Source: Rhodoflexus caldus
Lineage (GTDB): Bacteria > Bacteroidota > Bacteroidia > Cytophagales > Thermoflexibacteraceae
Direction of reading: 5' to 3'
NCBI RefSeq assembly: GCF_021206925.1
Contig: NZ_JAJPRF010000017.1
Location: forward strand, 1-64,000
DNA length: 64,000 nt
Shown here piece by piece: positions 36,331 through 45,098 of the stretch. The position numbers were made by a program, and so were the translations under genes. Below the pieces are notes generated by a model that saw only the letters and a list, made by a program, of their open reading frames with translations, was not told the origin of the DNA and made no database searches. Every line of letters starts with the position of its first letter. Position 1 is the first letter of the stretch.

Positions 36331-39300
36331 GTGAAGAAAATGTTAGCAAAACTTACTAAACAGCTATGCTTTGCTTTGGGCATGGTGCTGCTGATGGCTG
36401 CCCAAGCAATGGCTCAAACAACCGTAACCGGTAAGGTAACGGATGCAGGCACGAAAGAAACACTTGCCGGCGTAAATATTAAAGTGAAAGACCGCGTGGT
36501 AGGTACTATCACCGATGGGAAAGGCAATTTCACACTGAAAGTAAACAGTGCGCCTCCGTTTACCTTGCAAGTATCTATTATAGGCTATCAGAGCAAAGAA
36601 GTTGAAGTTACTTCCGACGGTATGAACTTGGATATTGCGCTGAACGAGCAAACCATCATGGGGCAGGAAGTAGTGGTTTCCGCTTCCCGCGTGGAAGAGA
36701 GCGTACTGAAGTCGCCTGTTACCGTTGAGCGCATGGATATTATGCAAATCCGCGAAACACCGGCAGCCAACTTCTACGACGCTTTGCAAAATATGAAAGG
36801 CGTAGAAATGAGCACGCAGAGTTTGACCTTCCGCTCATTCAACACCCGTGGTTTCAATGCCAACGGCAACGTGCGCACGGTGCAAATGATTGACGGTATG
36901 GACAACCAAGCGCCCGGTTTGAACTTCCCCGTAGGTAACATTGTAGGTATCTCCGAGCTTGACCTCGAGACACTGGAACTGTTGCCCGGTGCAGCCTCTG
37001 CTCTCTACGGCCCGAACGCTATCAACGGTATCATTTTGATGAACTCCAAAAATCCGTTCCAGTATCAGGGGGCAAGTGCCTATGTACGCACAGGTTTGAT
37101 GAGCGAGAAAAACCGTTTGAAACCCGGTACAGAAGATGCGCTGGGTGCAACAGGTATGGTTGATGCTGCCATCCGCTATGCCAAATCCATCAACGACAAA
37201 TTGGCATTTAAAATAAACATAGGCTATTTGCGTGCCAACGACTGGCAAGCCTCCGATATCCGCGACCAGAGCTTGCTGAACGGTTTCAACGCTACCACAG
37301 GCAACCGCGCCAACAACCCGGGCTACAACGGCGTGAACACCTACGGCGACGAAAACAACGTAAACCTGTTTACTTCTCTGTTTGCCAATGGTCAACCGGG
37401 CACGGGTGCGGGCGGTACTTCGCCTTTCTTGGGTGCAATTGCCAGCTTCCGCTATCCTGCCGGAACGCCCGGCATTGGCGGTGCTTCGCTCACTCAACTG
37501 ACAGGTCAAACACCTCAACAAATTTTTAATGCTATTATTCCGAATACATTCGTTTCACGTACCGGCTACAACGAGCGCGATTTGGCAGACTATACTACCA
37601 AGAGTGTGAAGTTTAACGGTGCGTTGCACTATCGCCTGAACGATAAGGTAGAAGCCATTTTGCAAGCCAACTTAGGTATGGGTACTACCGTTTATACAGG
37701 TGCTGACCGCTATTCGTTGAGCAACTTCACGCTGGCACAATACAAGGCCGAGGTGCGCGGTTCTAACTTTTATTTGCGCGCCTATACTACCCGTGAAAAC
37801 TCAGGCGACTCTTATGCCATCGGTACATTGGGTTCAGGTATCAACGAAGCATGGAAACCAAGCACTACATGGTTCCCTCAATACTTCGGTGCATTCGGCG
37901 AGCGCGCCTTGGGTGCTTATGCCACCACTTTTGCAGGTGCTTTAGCACAGGGACAAACCCCTGCTGCTGCCGCTGCCGCTGCTGCCGCTGCTGCTCAAGC
38001 AGGTTTCAACACCTTCCATCAGCAAGCACGTGCCATAGCCGACCAAGGACGCTTCCTGCCCGGCTCGGCAGAGTTCCAACGCGCATCTGAAGCTGTTCGC
38101 AGCCGTCCTATTCCGGGCAATGCACAAGGCGTAGGTGCACGCTTTACCGACAAAACCAGCCTGTACCACTTCGAGGGTATGTACAACTTCTCTAATCAGA
38201 TTAAGTTTGCCGAAATCATCGTAGGTGCCAATTACCGCATATATGCGCTCAACTCCGAGGGAACACTCTTTGCACGCCAAGATGACGGCAGCGAATTTAA
38301 CATCAACGAATACGGCGGTTATGTACAGGCTTCCAAAAAACTATTTGAAGACCGTTTGAAATTAAGCGGCTCACTGCGCTACGATAAGAACCAAAATTTC
38401 AAGGGACAAGTGAACCCGCGTGCTTCTGCTGTATTGACAGTTGCCAAAGACCACAACATCCGCGCTTCTTATCAGACAGGTTTCCGTATTCCGACTACGC
38501 AGAACCAATATATTGACCTGTTGACTCCGCAAGCCCGATTGGTAGGTGGTCTGCCGCTGTTCCGCGAGCGCTATAACATGATTAACAACCCTGTTTATAC
38601 GCTGCAATCTGTACAGGCATTCGGTGCTGCTTTGCAACGTGGTGTAGCTCCTGCCGAAGCTGCTCGCCTGCTGCAACAGTTCCAGTTCCGCGACTTCCAG
38701 CCTGAGCGTGTGCGTTCATTTGAATTTGGTTATAAGAGCTTGATTGCCAATAAATTGTCTATTGACGCTTATTATTACAACAGCACATTCCTGAACTTTG
38801 ACGGTGGTGCAGTAGTTGTACAATCAAGAACCCCGCTGCCTGCCGGTGCATTACCGCTGACACTGTTGAGCGCCGACACCCGCAATGTTTACAGCTTCCC
38901 TGTAAACAGCGACCAGCAACTGACCAACCACGGTTGGGCATTGGGTGTAGACTATGCACTGCCTAAAGGTTTCGCTGTTGGCGGTAACGTTTCTTACAAC
39001 GAACTGCTGAATACAGACAAACTGCCTGCAGGCTTTGAAACATCTTTCAACACACCTAAGTATCGCTATAACCTGTCGCTTTCTAACCGCAACTGGATTA
39101 AGAACGTGAGCTTCAGCGTAAACTACCGCTGGCAAGACCAGTTTGTATGGCAAAGCTCTTTCGTAGGCCCTGCCATCCGTGGTGCGAGCCAAAGCATTGT
39201 GCCTGCGTTCAGCACATTAGATGCACAGGTAAGCCTGAAAATACCTTCTGTTAAGTCTATCGTAAAAGTAGGCGGCAGCAACCTGTTGAACCAAAGCTAT

Positions 39301-39375
39301 ACACAAGCTTGGGGTAACCCATCAGTAGGTGCTATCTACTACATCCAAATTACTTTTGATGAGTTCCTTAACTAA
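36331..39375 (+). CDS. TonB-dependent outer-membrane receptor
   Basis: The 1014-residue receptor has a signal peptide (to about residue 29, AMAQ), a carboxypeptidase-like domain (about 30-110, VTGKVTDAGTKETLAGVNIKVK), a plug (about 112-235, with VVVSASRVEES and the AASALYGPNAINGIILM block) and a 22-strand type barrel ending in an aromatic-rich strand (YYIQITFDEFLN). The ligand is unknown and no SusD partner follows, so a siderophore, cobalamin or peptide is as likely as a sugar. A run of eleven alanines (37963-37995) sits in a barrel loop. The start is GTG at 36331 (MKKMLAKL) or ATG at 36340; both keep the signal peptide. Confidence 0.93.
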   Translation: MKKMLAKLTKQLCFALGMVLLMAAQAMAQTTVTGKVTDAGTKETLAGVNIKVKDRVVGTITDGKGNFTLKVNSAPPFTLQVSIIGYQSKEVEVTSDGMNLDIALNEQTIMGQEVVVSASRVEESVLKSPVTVERMDIMQIRETPAANFYDALQNMKGVEMSTQSLTFRSFNTRGFNANGNVRTVQMIDGMDNQAPGLNFPVGNIVGISELDLETLELLPGAASALYGPNAINGIILMNSKNPFQYQGASAYVRTGLMSEKNRLKPGTEDALGATGMVDAAIRYAKSINDKLAFKINIGYLRANDWQASDIRDQSLLNGFNATTGNRANNPGYNGVNTYGDENNVNLFTSLFANGQPGTGAGGTSPFLGAIASFRYPAGTPGIGGASLTQLTGQTPQQIFNAIIPNTFVSRTGYNERDLADYTTKSVKFNGALHYRLNDKVEAILQANLGMGTTVYTGADRYSLSNFTLAQYKAEVRGSNFYLRAYTTRENSGDSYAIGTLGSGINEAWKPSTTWFPQYFGAFGERALGAYATTFAGALAQGQTPAAAAAAAAAAAQAGFNTFHQQARAIADQGRFLPGSAEFQRASEAVRSRPIPGNAQGVGARFTDKTSLYHFEGMYNFSNQIKFAEIIVGANYRIYALNSEGTLFARQDDGSEFNINEYGGYVQASKKLFEDRLKLSGSLRYDKNQNFKGQVNPRASAVLTVAKDHNIRASYQTGFRIPTTQNQYIDLLTPQARLVGGLPLFRERYNMINNPVYTLQSVQAFGAALQRGVAPAEAARLLQQFQFRDFQPERVRSFEFGYKSLIANKLSIDAYYYNSTFLNFDGGAVVVQSRTPLPAGALPLTLLSADTRNVYSFPVNSDQQLTNHGWALGVDYALPKGFAVGGNVSYNELLNTDKLPAGFETSFNTPKYRYNLSLSNRNWIKNVSFSVNYRWQDQFVWQSSFVGPAIRGASQSIVPAFSTLDAQVSLKIPSVKSIVKVGGSNLLNQSYTQAWGNPSVGAIYYIQITFDEFLN
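37963..37995 (+). repeat. Eleven-codon GCN alanine repeat in the TonB receptor
   Basis: Eleven GCT/GCC codons in a row code for poly-alanine in a predicted extracellular loop, between TFAGALAQGQTP and QAGFNTFHQQ. Triplet repeats of this kind change length without shifting frame. Confidence 0.9.
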
Positions 39376-39396
39376 TTTCGGAAACTCATTGCACCG

Positions 39397-39433
39397 AAAA
39401 GCCCCGCCGTTTTTATGATGGCGGGGTTTTTTG
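39397..39433 (+). terminator. Terminator of the TonB receptor gene
   Basis: A GC-rich stem (CCCCGCC at 39402-39408 with GGCGGGG at 39420-39426, extended by A-T and G-T pairs) is followed by six T. Confidence 0.9.
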
Positions 39434-39517
39434 TTTGATGATGTTTTGCCTGTTGTGCTGTAATATTTTCTCGTGAAAGTCGTTATCTTACGCTATTGAT
39501 AAAACAACTTCTTCTGT

Positions 39518-41611
39518 ATGAGGCATTTATACCTCATGGCCTTGGGGGCAATATTGGTGATGCTGCCTGCCCATGCCCGACAAACTGTAATTACGGCAAG
39601 CACGCAGGCAAGTGAAATTTCTCTCGGGAAATATTTTTACTATTTTGAGGACACTACCCGCCAATTACAACTGTCTGATATTCAAAAAATTGCTGCAAAG
39701 GGGTTGTTTAAGAAATCTGATACAGACATTCCTTATTTGGGCATGTCGGCTTCTGCATATTGGTTGAAATTTGATATAGATGCCGCATCATTTGCACAGG
39801 ATGACTGGGTGCTTACGTGCGGGCTTGCAAGCTATTCCGATATATCGCTGTTCTATTTCAACGGGCAAACGTGGGAGAGTTACCGCACAGGCACTAAGTT
39901 TCCGTTTCATACACGCCCGGTCAGTTATCGTTTTTTTGCTTTTCCGCTGCGCATATACAGCGAAACAGGTACTGTTTCGTACTTTATACGCATCCAAACC
40001 GAACGGGCTTTCACGCTGCCGCTCAGTTTGCAACGCACCGCCCGCTTCATTGGCCATGTGATTTATCAGGAGTGGATTTACGGGGCTTATTTGGGCATTT
40101 TGCTGTTTTTCAGCATTTATAACCTGATATTGTTTTTGGCTTTTCGCGAGCGGACATTCTTGTTTTATGCCATCTACATTTTTTTCTCTGCTTTGCTGTT
40201 GCTGTTTTACTACGGCTACATTTTCCAGTTTTTCTTGCCCGATGTAGTTATCAACCCAAGTGTGGCCTTTTTCTATTCCATTTTGGCGCAACGTTGCGGA
40301 TTAATTTTGTTGGTTATCAGTTTTTTTAACATTAACAAACGCGGCGGCAATACTTACCGCATTTTGCAAGGCTTACTCTTGCTCTATGTGTTGATATTTC
40401 TGCTCAGTTTTGTATTTCCGCGCAATATGCTCACTTCTTGGCAGTCCATGCTTTCATTGCTCACACTGGGGCTGACCACCGTTTACGGGTTTTACTTTTA
40501 TTTTAAAAAGAAACTGAAGTATGCGCGGTTCTATCTGGCAGGGCACACGATTTATTTCCTTTTTGCCATATCTAACAATGTCAGTTTTTTTGATATCGGC
40601 CTGTTGCTGCCCAAGTTTATATTCATGCACATCGGCGAGGTGGGCATATTGATTGAGGCTGTATTTCTGGCACTTGCGCTAACGGATAAATACACGTGGG
40701 AAAGGCAGCAAATTGTGCGTGCCAAAGAAAAAGCACAGGAACAACTGATTAACATACAAAGGAAAATCAACGAGGAGTTGGAGCAAAAAGTGGCAGAACG
40801 CACTGCTGAGTTGCAGGAAACCAACGAAGAACTCCGATTGCAAAAAGAAGAAATCGGTATATTGAACAATTATTTGGAGCAGCAGGTTGCCGCACGCACC
40901 GAAGAACTGAACCATACCGTAAATCGTCTTATCCGACAGAATGAAAATTTGGAGCAGTTCTCCTACATCATTTCGCACAATATCAAAGCGCCGGTAGCGA
41001 GCATTAAAGGCTTGCTCAATATCTATGATACAAGCGAAATTTCAAGCAGCATCAATGCAAGTGTTTTTGAACACCTGCAAATTACGACCCATAAGTTGGA
41101 TATGCTGGTAGGCGACCTTTCCGAAATACTGTCCATCAGAAACACCACTGATTTTCACAAGGAATGGGTTCATTTGGACAATCTCATCCGAAATTCGCTG
41201 GAACATGTGGCCGACCAAATCATGTTGCACAATGTGCACGTAGAGAAGCAATTGCTCACACAGGAAGTTTATACTTCCAAAAACTTTCTGCAATCCGTTT
41301 TGAACCACCTGATTGACAATGCGGTCAAATTCAGAGACCCCGAACGCCCCTTGGAAATTGTTATTAAAGCGGAAACCATTGACGGCAAACATTGCATTTC
41401 TGTCAGCGACAACGGTTTAGGGGTAGATATATCCGACGATTACAAAATTTTTGGGCTGTATCAACGGATGCATACCCATGTAGAAGGTAAAGGATTGGGG
41501 CTTTACTTATGCAAAACGCAAGTTGAGGCACTTGGTGGCTACATAAAAGTAGAAAGTACTCCCGGCGAAGGAAGTACTTTCTACGTATGGCTGCCGAACG
41601 ATACCGATTGA
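39518..41611 (+). CDS. 7TMR-DISM sensor histidine kinase
   Basis: The 697-residue sensor has a signal peptide (1-20), a periplasmic 7TMR-DISM extracellular domain (about 25-170, LGMSASAYWLKFDI is typical), seven membrane helices (about 185-395), a coiled coil (about 400-475), a DHp helix with the H-box FSYIISHNIKAPVASIKG (His about 485) and a complete ATPase domain (N-box HLIDNAVKF, G1 VSDNGLGVD, G2 GKGLGLYL). The extracellular domain suggests sensing of a sugar or other small ligand. No response regulator is adjacent. It ends two bases before the stop codon of the convergent methyltransferase gene. Confidence 0.95.
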   Translation: MRHLYLMALGAILVMLPAHARQTVITASTQASEISLGKYFYYFEDTTRQLQLSDIQKIAAKGLFKKSDTDIPYLGMSASAYWLKFDIDAASFAQDDWVLTCGLASYSDISLFYFNGQTWESYRTGTKFPFHTRPVSYRFFAFPLRIYSETGTVSYFIRIQTERAFTLPLSLQRTARFIGHVIYQEWIYGAYLGILLFFSIYNLILFLAFRERTFLFYAIYIFFSALLLLFYYGYIFQFFLPDVVINPSVAFFYSILAQRCGLILLVISFFNINKRGGNTYRILQGLLLLYVLIFLLSFVFPRNMLTSWQSMLSLLTLGLTTVYGFYFYFKKKLKYARFYLAGHTIYFLFAISNNVSFFDIGLLLPKFIFMHIGEVGILIEAVFLALALTDKYTWERQQIVRAKEKAQEQLINIQRKINEELEQKVAERTAELQETNEELRLQKEEIGILNNYLEQQVAARTEELNHTVNRLIRQNENLEQFSYIISHNIKAPVASIKGLLNIYDTSEISSSINASVFEHLQITTHKLDMLVGDLSEILSIRNTTDFHKEWVHLDNLIRNSLEHVADQIMLHNVHVEKQLLTQEVYTSKNFLQSVLNHLIDNAVKFRDPERPLEIVIKAETIDGKHCISVSDNGLGVDISDDYKIFGLYQRMHTHVEGKGLGLYLCKTQVEALGGYIKVESTPGEGSTFYVWLPNDTD

Positions 41612-41613
41612 GC

Positions 41614-42402
41614 TTATGCCGCTTTGGTAACAACGGCAAATAAATCTAAGCATACATCAGGGTTGCTGTCTAACGAAAAATCCTCTATGCCGATATTGCT
41701 GACTAATTCGTTGTCCTGATGCATCAACTTATTGCGGTTGATGCGGTTCAATATGTCGTAAGGAATCTGCAATACCTGACGCGGCAGTTTGTGCTGTAAA
41801 TCAAAAATATCCCAGCGCATAATTCGCTGCACCGAGCGACGGTTTTGCTCGTGGTACTTCATCACCGCCTCACTGCCTTTTACGCCTTTCAGCTCTACCT
41901 GCCCCGGGAAATACTGTTCCAGCAATGCTTTTAGTTGAGCGGGCGTGTATTCGCGAACATGCCAAGGGTTGCGGGAGAGCGTATAGTTAATATTGGGTGT
42001 GCTGATGATGGCTTTACCCCCCGGTTTCAGTACACGCCTGATTTCGCGGAGGAATGCATGGTCATCTTCAATGTGTTCTATTACTTGCAGCGTAACTACC
42101 ACGTCAAAATCATTATCTTTTACTCCTTGCAAGGGCGGAATAAAGCAGTCAATAAACGTAAATCTTGGATAGAGTTTTGACAAGTGGTTAAGCAATTGCG
42201 TATTCTTGTCAATGGCGGTGTAGTGCTCGCAGCGGTTTGCAAAAACAGTAAGCCCTTTGCCTGTTCCGCAACCCACTTCCAGCAGGTTGCCGTGCACCAT
42301 TTCCGCCGCTTTTTTGTAGGCAAAAAACAAGCGATTGTTTAACACGTTATCGCTTGCAATTTCGTAGGAAGTAACCTCAGAGGTTTTGAACATTTTTTCC
42401 AT
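41614..42402 (-). CDS. Class I SAM-dependent methyltransferase
   Basis: The 262-residue protein has the Rossmann methyltransferase motifs: LLEVGCGTGKGL (motif I), the acidic TAIDKN (motif II), DVVVTLQVIEHIEDDHAFLREIRRVLKPGGKAIISTPN (motifs IV-V, here residues about 108-146). The HIEDD and LKPGGK pattern is that of the Methyltransf_11/UbiE-like group. The small-molecule or lipid substrate is not known. The ATG at 42402 (MEKMFKTSEV) was preferred to a TTG at 42408. A minus-strand -7 box TAACTTTG lies at 42429-42436. Confidence 0.9.
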   Translation of the reverse strand: MEKMFKTSEVTSYEIASDNVLNNRLFFAYKKAAEMVHGNLLEVGCGTGKGLTVFANRCEHYTAIDKNTQLLNHLSKLYPRFTFIDCFIPPLQGVKDNDFDVVVTLQVIEHIEDDHAFLREIRRVLKPGGKAIISTPNINYTLSRNPWHVREYTPAQLKALLEQYFPGQVELKGVKGSEAVMKYHEQNRRSVQRIMRWDIFDLQHKLPRQVLQIPYDILNRINRNKLMHQDNELVSNIGIEDFSLDSNPDVCLDLFAVVTKAA

Positions 42403-42428
42403 CAGCAATGATGTTATTACATCGGCTG

Positions 42429-42436
42429 CAAAGTTA
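42429..42436 (-). promoter_or_regulatory. Possible -7 box of the methyltransferase gene
   Basis: Minus-strand TAACTTTG, a TAnnTTTG match 26 bases before the ATG at 42402. Confidence 0.4.
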
Positions 42437-42547
42437 CGCAGCTTTTCCGTCTGCTTGCGCCGTTGTTTTGTTTTTTGGTTACTGCATCCGATTTCGGCTG
42501 AAAATCACTAACTTTCAATCAATCTACATTAGCTATTCCACCGAACA

Positions 42548-43894
42548 ATGAAAACGAAAAAACTACACTCGCGCCGCACATTTGTCAAAGCCTCTGCGCT
42601 GGCTTCGGGCGGCTTGCTTGCTATGGGTATGCCTTGGGGCGCATATGCCCGCCATGCCGATGATACCATTAAAGTAGCACTCATCGGTTGCGGCGGCAGG
42701 GGAACAGGCGCTGCGGCTCAGGCACTTTCCGTAAAGCAAAATACGAAGCTGGTAGCCATGGCCGATGCCTTTGCAGACCGCCTCGAGGATTCGTACAAAG
42801 CCCTCACTGCCAAATCGTTCAAAGACTGGACAGGCACAGAAGTAAACGTTGCCTCCAAGGTAGATGTTCCCAAAGAGCGTCGTTTTGTCGGGTTTGACGG
42901 CTACCTGAAAGCCATTGAACTCGCCGATGTGGTGATTTTGGCTACACCGCCCGGTTTTCGCCCCGCGCACTTTGAGGCGTGCATCAAAGCGGGCAAGCAT
43001 GTGTTTATGGAAAAACCCGTGGCAACCGATGCCCCCGGCGTGCGCAAAGTGCTGGAAACCGCCGAACTCGCCAAGCAGAAAAAGCTCAACGTGGTGGTCG
43101 GCTTGCAGCGACACTACGAAACCAGCTACCGCGAAATGATGCAGCGCATCCACGGCGGCGAAATCGGCGATATTGTGGCCGGACAGGTGTACTGGAACAA
43201 CGATGGCGTATGGGTGATAGACCGCAAACCCGAATGGACGGAAATGGAATATCAGATGCGGAACTGGTACTATTTCAACTGGCTTTGCGGCGACCACATT
43301 GTAGAGCAGCACATCCACAATATTGATGTGTTCAACTGGGCTAAAAATGCCTACCCAGTGCGTGCGCAGGGAATGGGTGGCAGGGAAGTTCGCACCGGTA
43401 AACAATATGGCGAAATTTTTGACCATCATTTCGTGGAATTTGAATATGCGGACGGTACGATACTCAACAGCCAGTGCCGCCACATCCCCGGCACAATGAG
43501 CCGCGTTTCGGAAACCATCATCGGTACGAAGGGGCGCGCCACAACTCACAATAACCACGTTATCACCGACCTGAAAGGCAATCGCTTGTGGAGTTATCGG
43601 AAGAAAGAAAAAGAGCTGAATCCTTATCAGGTAGAACACGACGAACTGTTTGAGGCAGTCGCCAAAGGTGAATTTAAGTTTCAGGATGCCGAATTTGGCG
43701 CAAAAAGCACGATGACAGCCATTTTGGGACGCATGGCTACTTATTCGGGGCAAGTGATTACATGGGAAGAAGCCTTGAACTCCAATATTAATCTGATGCC
43801 CGACAAGCTCGCATGGGATGCACTGCCCAAAGTCCTGCCCGACGCAAACGGCCTGTATCCTGTGGCAATTCCCGGCAAAACAAAAGTTGTGTAA
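42548..43894 (+). CDS. Tat-exported Gfo/Idh/MocA-family oxidoreductase
   Basis: The 448-residue protein starts with a Tat signal (SRRTFVKAS, then a hydrophobic stretch to about 35). The NAD(P) fold follows: VALIGCGGRGTGAAAQA (about 43-59), VILATPPGFRPAHFE and the family motif AGKHVFMEKPVATD. The C-terminal domain contains GDHIVEQHIHNIDVFNW, with the paired histidines seen in secreted members acting on sugars. It probably oxidises, or hydrolyses through a redox cycle, a carbohydrate in the periplasm. It is followed by the AlkB-type gene after 20 bases, likely on one transcript. Confidence 0.92.
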   Translation: MKTKKLHSRRTFVKASALASGGLLAMGMPWGAYARHADDTIKVALIGCGGRGTGAAAQALSVKQNTKLVAMADAFADRLEDSYKALTAKSFKDWTGTEVNVASKVDVPKERRFVGFDGYLKAIELADVVILATPPGFRPAHFEACIKAGKHVFMEKPVATDAPGVRKVLETAELAKQKKLNVVVGLQRHYETSYREMMQRIHGGEIGDIVAGQVYWNNDGVWVIDRKPEWTEMEYQMRNWYYFNWLCGDHIVEQHIHNIDVFNWAKNAYPVRAQGMGGREVRTGKQYGEIFDHHFVEFEYADGTILNSQCRHIPGTMSRVSETIIGTKGRATTHNNHVITDLKGNRLWSYRKKEKELNPYQVEHDELFEAVAKGEFKFQDAEFGAKSTMTAILGRMATYSGQVITWEEALNSNINLMPDKLAWDALPKVLPDANGLYPVAIPGKTKVV

Positions 43895-43914
43895 CAAAAA
43901 ACCTCTTATGCGCT

Positions 43915-45009
43915 ATGAATATTGGTAAAAAAATCGGCTTTTTTTCTGCTTTTATCATTCCTGCTTTGGTTGTGGCCGGATTCTACATCGGTGGATGGTG
44001 GAATTACATGTCGGCCGTATTTGTGTTCATTCTCATCCCCTTGATTGACGCACAAGTGGGGTTAGACGATGAAAACGTACCCGAAAGCGAGGTTAAAATC
44101 GTATCGGAAGAATTTTACTATCGTTTTGTAACCTATGTATGGACGTATTTTCAGGTGGCATTCCTGCTCTGGGCAATGTGGCAAATAGCGGTTCACCCGT
44201 TTACAACAGCCGAACTGATTGGCTTTGTGATAGGCGTTCCCTTGGTAACAGGTGGCATAGGTATTACCGTAGCACATGAGTTAGGGCATAAAAAGCCTGC
44301 CATTGAGCGGCTGTATGCACAAATTTTGCTGCTGACCGTCTGTTACATGCACTTCTACATTGAACACAACAAAGGGCATCACGTGCATGTAGGTACGCCC
44401 TTAGACCCCGCTACCAGTCGCCGCGGTGAAAATTTTTACGCTTTCTGGTGGCGTTCGGTCAGTGGCGGCTACCTGAGCGCATGGCGGCTTGAAGCCGAAA
44501 GGCTGCGCAAGAGGGGGCTTTCTCCTTATTCCCTGCAAAATATGATGATATGGTACACTTTGCTGCCGTTTGTTTTTGGCATTAGTGTAGCATGGATATT
44601 CAGCCTTTGGGCAGGTCAGGCGGCCTTTTGGCCTGTACTGGGTTTCTTTCTGATACAGAGCGTGCTTGCCTTTACTTTGCTCGAGTTGGTTAATTACATT
44701 GAGCACTACGGCATCCTGCGTCGCGAGGTAGCCCCCGGACGTTACGAAAAAGTGAATACCTTACACTCGTGGAACGCTAACCAACTGATTAGCAACTTTT
44801 TCTTGTTCCAATTGCAGCGTCACTCCGACCACCACGCCTATGCACACAAGCGCTATCAGGTCTTGCGGCATATTCCTGAAAGTCCGCAACTGCCCGCCGG
44901 CTATCCTGCCATGATTTTACTGGCGATGGTGCCGCCGCTTTGGTTTGCTATTATGGATAAAAAATTGGATGAGTGGCAGCGGGCATACGGTCGCGCCTTA
45001 ACAACCTGA
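43915..45009 (+). CDS. AlkB-type membrane di-iron alkane hydroxylase
   Basis: The 364-residue membrane protein has the histidine motifs of alkane 1-monooxygenase: HELGHKK (121-127), EHNKGHHVHV (150-159), LQRHSDHHA (300-308) and NYIEHYG (260-266), set among about six membrane helices. AlkB hydroxylates the terminal carbon of medium-chain alkanes, using rubredoxin as electron donor. No rubredoxin or reductase gene is in the window. Relatives that act on fatty acids, xylene or sterol-like molecules share the motifs, so the substrate is open. The ATG at 43915 was chosen; the longer open frame overlaps the preceding gene. Confidence 0.9.
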   Translation: MNIGKKIGFFSAFIIPALVVAGFYIGGWWNYMSAVFVFILIPLIDAQVGLDDENVPESEVKIVSEEFYYRFVTYVWTYFQVAFLLWAMWQIAVHPFTTAELIGFVIGVPLVTGGIGITVAHELGHKKPAIERLYAQILLLTVCYMHFYIEHNKGHHVHVGTPLDPATSRRGENFYAFWWRSVSGGYLSAWRLEAERLRKRGLSPYSLQNMMIWYTLLPFVFGISVAWIFSLWAGQAAFWPVLGFFLIQSVLAFTLLELVNYIEHYGILRREVAPGRYEKVNTLHSWNANQLISNFFLFQLQRHSDHHAYAHKRYQVLRHIPESPQLPAGYPAMILLAMVPPLWFAIMDKKLDEWQRAYGRALTT

Positions 45010-45098
45010 AAGTGCCGTTCCATAAGGGGATTTTTGCAAAATTTTGCACTTAAACACTTTTTTCTATAACTTTACAAATATCAATAACCGACAGACCT

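Noticed and set aside
42563-43897. Open frame of 444 codons on the minus strand opposite the Gfo/Idh gene
   Set aside because: It mirrors the plus-strand gene almost end to end and is rich in Cys, His and Phe with no family motifs. The plus strand encodes a clear Gfo/Idh protein.
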